Of a stretch of DNA of 11,085 nucleotides, positions 6,415-11,085 are shown in pieces. Positions within the stretch are counted from its first letter, which is position 1. The number at the start of each line of letters is the position of its first letter. The stretch is taken from NCBI GenBank assembly GCA_023441105.1, contig JAEZQX010000370.1, positions 1 through 11,085 of the forward strand, given 5' to 3'. The DNA is from Pseudomonadota bacterium. Lineage in GTDB: Bacteria > Pseudomonadota > Gammaproteobacteria > Burkholderiales > Burkholderiaceae. The notes under the pieces are model-generated. The model had not been told where the DNA came from, ran no database searches, and worked only from the letters and a program-made list of their open reading frames with translations. The position numbers and the translations under genes are program-made.

Positions 6415-6418
6415 TCGT
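6400..6418 (+). promoter_or_regulatory. Fur-box-like operator over the -10
   Basis: The palindrome CGAAT-7-ATTCG (6401-6417) is centred on 6409. Aligned to the 19-bp Fur consensus it matches at 11 positions by my count, including the whole ATCATT block. It overlaps the -10 hexamer, where iron-loaded Fur would block RNA polymerase. Placement before a heme receptor operon is classic for Fur repression. Confidence 0.65.
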
Positions 6419-6533
6419 GCCGTCATTTTTGTTTGACAATGTGGACGGCCGGAGGAGCAAAAGTCATCGGCGCCCGCGCGGCTGCTCTTGCCGCCCTCCT
6501 CTCCTTTCCTTTGCCATCGGTTTCGCTCATCTC

Positions 6534-8555
6534 ATGTTGCCGCCACCCAGCCGTTCCAGCCATCTGCTTGCGCCACGCCCGCGCGCGGCGACACTGGCGC
6601 TGCTGGCGCTGGTAGCGCTGCCGGTCGAGCCGGCCGCGGCGGCGGACGATCCGACCCTCGCGCCGGTGGTGGTCACCGCCACACGCTCGGAGAAGTCGGC
6701 CGACGACGCGCCGATCCGCACCGAAGTCGTCACCCGCCAGGAGATCGAACGCACGCATGCCCGCACCCTCAAGCAGGCGCTGGAGAACGTGCCCGGGCTG
6801 CAGTTGCGCGAGGTGCACGGCAAATCCGGCTACGAGGTATCGCTGCAAGGCCTGACTAGCGACCAGGTGCTGGTCCTCGTCGATGGCCTGCCGATCACGC
6901 CGAGCACCGGGTCGACGGTCGACCTCAGCCAATACCTCCTCAACGAGGTCGAGCAGATCGAGGTGGTCAAGGGAGCGACCTCGGCGCAGTACGGCAGCTC
7001 GGCGATGGGCGGCGTCATCAATGTCATCACCCGCCGCATCCGCCCCGGCATCAGCGGCACGGCGGCGGCGGACGTCGGCAGCCGCGGCAGCCAGAATCCG
7101 TCGGGGGATGCGATCGACGCCGCCAGTCGCCACGCGCGGTTCCGGCTCGATGGCGGCAGCGAGCGGTGGCGCATGCGGGTCAACGGCGACGTGCTGCGCG
7201 ACGACGGCTTCGCCGTCGATCCGGACGCCTGGCCGCGCCAGGGAGATGCCGTCGATCGGGAGCAGTTCGGCGCGAGGCTGGAATGGCTTCCCGTCCGTTC
7301 CGGCCGCATGTGGGTCGACGCCAACGCCTATCGCGAGGAGGCGACCCAGCGCTACCGCTATTTCGCCCCGCCGAACTACATCCCGCAGCGCAAGACCGAG
7401 AACATCGATCGCGACCGGTTCGGCGCCGGCGGCAACTGGACCGGCGACAGCGGTCTGCGCACCGAGCTGAAGGCGGTGCACGAGACCTACGACAGCGAGA
7501 GCCGGTCTTTCTCGAACGAAGCCTTCGTCCTTGGCCGCCAGGCTGGCCAAGAGATGACCCATGTGACGGCGCAGGCCGACCTGCCGATGTGGTACCGCCA
7601 GCTCTGGCAGTTCGGCGTCGACTGGCACCGCGAGACGCTCGCGCAGTCCAACAACGGCGTTTCCGAGCTGGTGGGCAGCACCCGACGGAGCAGTGACGAG
7701 CTCTTCGTCCAGAACGACATCCTGTTCGACGAGACCTGGGAGCTGCTGCTGGGCGGTCGCTGGCAGAACGATTCGGACTTCGGCGCCCATGCGGTGCCGA
7801 AGGTGAGCCTGCGGGCCAACCTGCTGCAGACGCCAGTCTGGCGCGGCGCGCTGCGAGCCAGCTTCGGCAAGGGCTACCGGGTGCCAAACCTCAAGGAGCG
7901 CCACTTCCTGTTCGATCACAGCTCGCTGGGCTACATCGTGATCGGCAATCCGGCGCTGCGTCCGGAGCGCTCGGACAGCCTGCAGCTCGGCGGCAGCCTC
8001 GCCTATCGCGAGCGCCTCTCCATCGACCTCAACCTGTTCCACAACCGCATCGACGACCTGATCCAGGTGGACGAAGCCAACGCCACGATCACCAACGGCA
8101 TCAACGCCTTCACCTACCGCAACATCGCCCGCGCCCGCACCCGCGGCGTGGAGAGTTCGCTGCGCTGGCAGGCCGGCGCGGCGCTCGACCTGACGGCCGG
8201 CTACACCTTCACGCAGACCCGCGACCTCGACACCGGGCTGGAGCTGACCCGCCGTCCCCGCCACATGGCCCGTCTCGGCCTCGACTGGCGCACGCTGCCG
8301 GACACGACGCTGTCCCTGCGCGGCCGCTACCAGAGCAGCGAGCTGGTCGACAGCAGCAGCGGCGGACGCTCGCCGGCGTGGGCAACGCTGGATCTCGCCG
8401 TCAACCACGAGCTCGGCGGCGGCACGACGCTCTACGGCGGCATCAACAACCTCTTCGACCGGCAGCGCGACTTCGGTGATGCCAACGACTTCGGTCCGCT
8501 GTCGGGCCGCTTCGTGTACCTCGGCGTGCGCTACGAGTTCGATCGATCACTCTAG
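6534..8555 (+). CDS. TonB-dependent outer-membrane receptor, probably for heme or hemoprotein
   Basis: This is a 673-residue outer-membrane gated channel, powered by TonB-ExbBD. It has a signal peptide (about 1-37: Arg-rich n-region, ATLALLALVALP core, cleavage near AAAA/DD), a TonB box APVVVTATR (43-51), a plug domain (about 60-170, with VLVLVDGLP and IEVVKGATSAQYGSSAMGGVINVIT) and a 22-strand-type barrel to the end. The heme-receptor region is recognisable: YRVPNLKER (448-456) corresponds to the FRAP box and NPALRPE (472-478) to the NPNL box, with H457 and H462 between them, where heme receptors carry a ligand histidine. I chose ATG at 6534 because it gives a proper signal peptide; the upstream GTG at 6417 falls within the operator and before the predicted transcript start. 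No strong ribosome-binding site is visible. The heme substrate follows mainly from the downstream hmuY-hmuS-hmuT genes. Confidence 0.9.
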   Translation: MLPPPSRSSHLLAPRPRAATLALLALVALPVEPAAAADDPTLAPVVVTATRSEKSADDAPIRTEVVTRQEIERTHARTLKQALENVPGLQLREVHGKSGYEVSLQGLTSDQVLVLVDGLPITPSTGSTVDLSQYLLNEVEQIEVVKGATSAQYGSSAMGGVINVITRRIRPGISGTAAADVGSRGSQNPSGDAIDAASRHARFRLDGGSERWRMRVNGDVLRDDGFAVDPDAWPRQGDAVDREQFGARLEWLPVRSGRMWVDANAYREEATQRYRYFAPPNYIPQRKTENIDRDRFGAGGNWTGDSGLRTELKAVHETYDSESRSFSNEAFVLGRQAGQEMTHVTAQADLPMWYRQLWQFGVDWHRETLAQSNNGVSELVGSTRRSSDELFVQNDILFDETWELLLGGRWQNDSDFGAHAVPKVSLRANLLQTPVWRGALRASFGKGYRVPNLKERHFLFDHSSLGYIVIGNPALRPERSDSLQLGGSLAYRERLSIDLNLFHNRIDDLIQVDEANATITNGINAFTYRNIARARTRGVESSLRWQAGAALDLTAGYTFTQTRDLDTGLELTRRPRHMARLGLDWRTLPDTTLSLRGRYQSSELVDSSSGGRSPAWATLDLAVNHELGGGTTLYGGINNLFDRQRDFGDANDFGPLSGRFVYLGVRYEFDRSL

Positions 8556-8572
8556 CCAATGGAACTTCAAAT

Positions 8573-8576
8573 GGAG
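8573..8576 (+). promoter_or_regulatory. Ribosome-binding site that fixes the HmuY-like start
   Basis: GGAG at 8573-8576 is 6 nt before the ATG at 8583. The in-frame ATGs at 8559 and 8571 lack such a site, and starting at 8583 gives a compact lipoprotein signal peptide. Confidence 0.7.
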
Positions 8577-8582
8577 AAAGCG

Positions 8583-9863
8583 ATGAGCAGGACGAGGAAC
8601 GTCACCGGCGCGGCCCTGGTGGCCCTGATGCTGTCGGGCTGCGGCGGCAGCAGCAGCGATGATGCGGCCGACCCGCCTGCCGGCGCGCCTGCGCCGGCAC
8701 CGGCGCCGACCCGGTTCACCAAGGCGGCGAGCTGGACCTTCGCGCTTCCCGCGGCCGGCGGAACGCTGTGCTACGACTTCGACGCCGCCGCCGAAGTCGC
8801 CGGCTGCACCGGCAATGCCTGGGACCTGATGGTCAAGAGCGGCGGGCGCTCGGCAACGCTGTTCAGCAACAGCGGCGTCAGCGGCAGTGGCCAGGGAGGC
8901 GCCTTCGGCGGGCCCTTCGACCGCAGCTGGTCGACGCTCGCCAGCTGGAGCGACGCCACCGTCGATCCGGTCGACGGCGCGCTGCCTGCCGCGGTCTACT
9001 TCAAGGACGCGGCGTCGGGCGTCTTCACCGGCACCAACCCGATCGGCGTCGCCGCCTTCGAGTACGGCGTCGCCGGCGATCACCTCTTCTATCCGAACTA
9101 TCGCGTCTTCCTGGTGACCACCGACAGCAGCGCCGCTGATCCAATCGGTACGTCGGCCGCGCCGGTGTTCGCGCTGCAGGTCACCGGCTACTACGGCGGC
9201 GCCGGCGGCGTCTCGTCCGGCCATCCGTCCTTCCGCTGGGTCGACCGCGCTGCGCCCGGCAGCGTGCGCGAAGCGACGGTCGATGCCAGCGCGTCGGGTG
9301 CCTGGGTCTACTTCGACCTCGTCACCGGCACCGAATCATCCGAGAACGGCACCTGGCATATCGCCTTCAGCCGCTACAACATCAAGCTGAACGGCGGCGA
9401 CTCCGGGAACGGCAAGGTGGCCGGCTTCGTCGGCAGGACACCCGCCGGGTTCTACGACCCGAGCGGCGCGCTCGTGCCGTCCCGCTTCACCAGCGCAACG
9501 CCGGTGGAGACCCTCGCCGACCTGACGGCGGCGGACATGGCGGTGCCGGCCACGGCCGGCGGCTGGATCCGCGACAGCTTCGACTCCGCGCTCAACGCCG
9601 ACTACCGCGGCACCTACCCGGATGCGCTCGACTACGGCTGGTACACCTACTTCCCGACGCCGGCGGCGGCGGCGGCGGCCGGCGTCAATCCGCCGGTTGC
9701 CCACATCCTGCGCGCCAACCCGGAAGGCGCCGCCCTGCTCAAGTCCGGTGAAGGCAACAGCTACGCGCGCTTCCACCTCACCGACATCCGCTATGCGGAT
9801 CCGGCGCAGTCATCGAGCCGGCAGACCTGGACGATCGACTTCGACGTCCAGCCGGCACCCTGA
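8583..9863 (+). CDS. HmuY-like heme-binding lipoprotein with two tandem domains
   Basis: This predicted lipoprotein of 426 residues has lipobox LSGC with lipidated C20, followed by a Ser/Asp then Pro/Ala linker (to about 43). Two related halves follow. Half 1 (about 45-222) has TLCYDFDAAAEVAGCTGNAWDLMV early and FALQVTGYYG (196-205) late. Half 2 (about 240-424) has WVYFDLVTG, then WHIAFSRYNIKLNGG (258-272, the most HmuY-like stretch), ARFHLTDIRY (395-404) and TWTIDFDV at the end. HmuY of Porphyromonas is a single-domain hemophore that passes heme to the receptor HmuR. Position directly after a TonB receptor and before hmuS fits the same role. C63 and C75 in half 1 may form a disulfide. Histidines are few (167, 214, 259, 374, 398) and the heme ligands are not identifiable. 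Residues 359-364 are a poly-Ala run. HmuY identity is likely but rests on motifs. Confidence 0.75.
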   Translation: MSRTRNVTGAALVALMLSGCGGSSSDDAADPPAGAPAPAPAPTRFTKAASWTFALPAAGGTLCYDFDAAAEVAGCTGNAWDLMVKSGGRSATLFSNSGVSGSGQGGAFGGPFDRSWSTLASWSDATVDPVDGALPAAVYFKDAASGVFTGTNPIGVAAFEYGVAGDHLFYPNYRVFLVTTDSSAADPIGTSAAPVFALQVTGYYGGAGGVSSGHPSFRWVDRAAPGSVREATVDASASGAWVYFDLVTGTESSENGTWHIAFSRYNIKLNGGDSGNGKVAGFVGRTPAGFYDPSGALVPSRFTSATPVETLADLTAADMAVPATAGGWIRDSFDSALNADYRGTYPDALDYGWYTYFPTPAAAAAAGVNPPVAHILRANPEGAALLKSGEGNSYARFHLTDIRYADPAQSSSRQTWTIDFDVQPAP

Positions 9864-9865
9864 AC

Positions 9866-10927
9866 ATGAACACGATCGAACGAGAACCGGACATGGAGGC
9901 ACTGGAGCCTGCCGTTCTGCGGCAACGTCACGCGGCGCTCGTCGCCGCCGAACCGCGGCTGCGGATCCGCGAGCGGGCGCAGCGTCTCGGCGCCACCGAG
10001 GCGGAGCTCGTCGCCGCCGATTGCGGGCTGCAGTCGACCGAGCTGGCGGGCACGCCGCAGGAAATCTTCCGCACCCTCGGCAGCCTCGGACGGGTCATGG
10101 CCCTGTCGCGCAACGACTGGTGCGTGCACGAGCGCCATGGCCGCTACGAGGACATCCAGGCCGATGGCATGGTCGGCGTGGTGCTGGGCCCGGATATCGA
10201 CCTGCGGATGTTCTTCGGCCACTGGAAGCACGCCTATGCGGTGTTGGAGAACGAGCGCCACAGCCTGCAGTTCTTCGATCGCGGGGGCGTGGCCGTGCAC
10301 AAGATCTACCGCACCGGCGAGACCGACGTCGACGCGTGGCAGGCGCTGGTGCAGCGGTTCGCGGCAGCCGCGAAGTCGCCCGTGCTGCCGCAGAAGACCG
10401 GGGCGCTGGTCGAACAGGACGCGCCGGAGGATGCCGCCGCCTTGCGGCAACACTGGCTTGGCCTGCAGGACACGCACGACTTCCATCCGATGCTGCGCAA
10501 GTTCCAGGTGTCACGGCTCGGCGCCCTGCGGGCGGTGGGTGCGGACCTGGCGCAGGAAGTCGCCAACGACACCTGCGAGAACATGCTCGCCACCGCTGCC
10601 GACCGCGGCCTGTCGATCATGTGCTTCGTCGCCAACCGCGGCATGGTGCAGATCCACACCGGCCCGGTGAAGCGGCTGGCGCGCACCGGCAAGTGGTTCA
10701 ACGTGCTCGATCCGCATTTCAACCTCCATCTCGACACGTCCGCGATCAGCAGCACCTGGATCGTCAACAAGCCGACCAGCGACGGCTGGGTGACCTCGAT
10801 CGAAGCCTATGAGTCCGGCGGCACGCTGGTCGTGCAGTTCTTCGGCGCGCGCAAGCCGGGGCAACCGGAGCTGCCGGCATGGCGCGAGTTGCTGTTGGGC
10901 ATGTGCCAGAGCCCGCTGGCGGCATGA
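9866..10927 (+). CDS. hmuS: HmuS/ChuS/HemS-family heme-handling or heme-degrading protein
   Basis: This cytoplasmic protein of 353 residues matches the usual family length of about 340-360. Members bind heme delivered by the HmuTUV importer, and some degrade it to release iron. They consist of two structurally repeated halves. Here half 1 (about 30-170) contains GRVMALSRNDWCVHERHG and IDLRMFFGHWKHAYAV, and half 2 (about 195-345) contains DTHDFHPMLRKF, MCFVANRGMVQIHTGPV, WFNVLDPHFNLHLD and TWIVNKPTSDGWVTSIE. H204 in DTHDF aligns with the heme-ligating histidine of HemS (His196) as far as I can judge by eye. ATG at 9866 is 2 bp after the lipoprotein stop; an in-frame ATG at 9893 is an alternative, and neither has a strong ribosome-binding site, so coupled translation is likely. 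Its stop overlaps the next start as ATGA. Whether it is a true oxygenase is not decided by sequence. Confidence 0.92.
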   Translation: MNTIEREPDMEALEPAVLRQRHAALVAAEPRLRIRERAQRLGATEAELVAADCGLQSTELAGTPQEIFRTLGSLGRVMALSRNDWCVHERHGRYEDIQADGMVGVVLGPDIDLRMFFGHWKHAYAVLENERHSLQFFDRGGVAVHKIYRTGETDVDAWQALVQRFAAAAKSPVLPQKTGALVEQDAPEDAAALRQHWLGLQDTHDFHPMLRKFQVSRLGALRAVGADLAQEVANDTCENMLATAADRGLSIMCFVANRGMVQIHTGPVKRLARTGKWFNVLDPHFNLHLDTSAISSTWIVNKPTSDGWVTSIEAYESGGTLVVQFFGARKPGQPELPAWRELLLGMCQSPLAA

Positions 10928-11085
10928 ACAGCCGGGTCGACCACCGCCCTGCGCGGCGCCGTCTGCTGCTGTGCCTGCCGGGGCTGGCCGCGGCGACCGG
11001 CATTCGGGCCGCGGCGCCGCGGCGGGTGGTGGGCCTGGGCGGCACCGTGACCGAGGTCGTCTTTTCCCTCGGCGCCGGCGCCCAG
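10924..11085 (+). CDS. hmuT: HmuT-type periplasmic heme-binding protein (N-terminal part)
   Basis: Only the first 54 codons are in the window. The product starts with an Arg-rich segment (RPARRRLLL) and a hydrophobic core, a signal peptide that resembles a Tat signal but lacks the full twin-arginine motif. The mature start, RRVVGLGGTVTEVVFSLGAG, is the characteristic opening of class III periplasmic binding proteins of the HmuT/BtuF type ('R-V-V-S-L-G-G-x-x-T-E-x-V-x-x-L-G'). ATG at 10924 overlaps the hmuS stop (ATGA), a sign of translational coupling. The expected role is to accept heme in the periplasm and pass it to an HmuUV ABC permease encoded beyond the right edge. The fragment alone could be another siderophore or cobalamin binder, but the operon favours heme. 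Confidence 0.85.
   Translation, partial: MNSRVDHRPARRRLLLCLPGLAAATGIRAAAPRRVVGLGGTVTEVVFSLGAGAQ

Larger units (their letters stand above)
6215..6533. other. Divergent intergenic region between yhhQ-like gene and heme operon
   Basis: These 319 bp separate the leftward yhhQ-like gene from the rightward TonB receptor gene. They hold the receptor promoter with its Fur-like palindrome near 6386-6418. On the minus strand GATAAT at 6268-6263 is 5 of 6 to the -10 consensus but lacks a convincing -35, so it is only a weak candidate for the yhhQ promoter. The segment 6421-6533 is the receptor's leader and contains GGAGGAG at 6451-6457, which is not followed by a usable start codon. Confidence 0.5.

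Noticed and set aside
6433..6438. TTGACA as a -35 for a second heme-operon promoter
   Set aside because: No acceptable -10 lies 16-18 bp downstream; the promoter at 6386-6414 is better.
6417..6533. GTG at 6417 as the receptor start
   Set aside because: It lies inside the Fur-like palindrome and upstream of the predicted transcript start, lacks a ribosome-binding site, and would put a non-signal-like stretch before the signal peptide.
6423..8408. A 661-codon open frame on the - strand
   Set aside because: It is exactly antisense to the TonB receptor, whose motifs are unambiguous.
1..11085. CRISPR array, tRNA, rRNA, transposase or phage genes
   Set aside because: None seen: no regularly spaced repeats, no cloverleaf candidate and no recognisable transposase or phage protein in any frame.

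Overview
This window is GC-rich, nearly all of it protein-coding after the first 1.2 kb, and looks like chromosome of a betaproteobacterium. The family mix points there: an orphan Bug/TctC-type periplasmic binding protein, a CspA-type cold-shock protein, a TPP-riboswitch-controlled CytX permease and a Fur-type heme uptake cluster. A Rhodocyclales or Burkholderiales host is a guess; no marker gene fixes it.

Layout. Positions 1-1231 hold no gene I can defend, only some hairpins and the leader of a cold-shock gene (1232-1438, +) that ends in a good intrinsic terminator. Next comes a GhrA-like D-2-hydroxyacid dehydrogenase (1619-2620, +). It converges on, and overlaps by its stop codon with, a CytX-type hydroxymethylpyrimidine/NCS1 permease (2614-3999, -) whose leader carries a clear TPP riboswitch (4080-4186, -). 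Upstream on the same strand lies a three-gene run read right to left: a YhhQ/VUT-family transporter (queuosine-precursor type), a Bug/TctC solute-binding protein and a pterin-4a-carbinolamine dehydratase. The last two are 8 bp apart.

The right half is a heme acquisition operon on the + strand. A sigma70-like promoter (TTGTCA, 17 bp, TATCAT) has a Fur-box-like palindrome over its -10. It drives a TonB-dependent outer-membrane receptor (6534-8555), a lipoprotein that reads as two tandem HmuY-like domains (8583-9863), a HmuS/ChuS-type heme-handling protein (9866-10927) and the start of a HmuT-type periplasmic heme-binding protein (10924 to the window edge). Junctions are tight (27 bp, 2 bp, 4-bp ATGA overlap). 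The inferred flow is: the lipoprotein captures heme, the receptor imports it across the outer membrane, HmuT and an ABC permease beyond the window (hmuUV expected) move it into the cytoplasm, and HmuS receives or degrades it.

The most distinctive item is the duplicated HmuY-like lipoprotein wired into an otherwise conventional proteobacterial hmu operon. HmuY is best known as a single-domain hemophore of Bacteroidetes.
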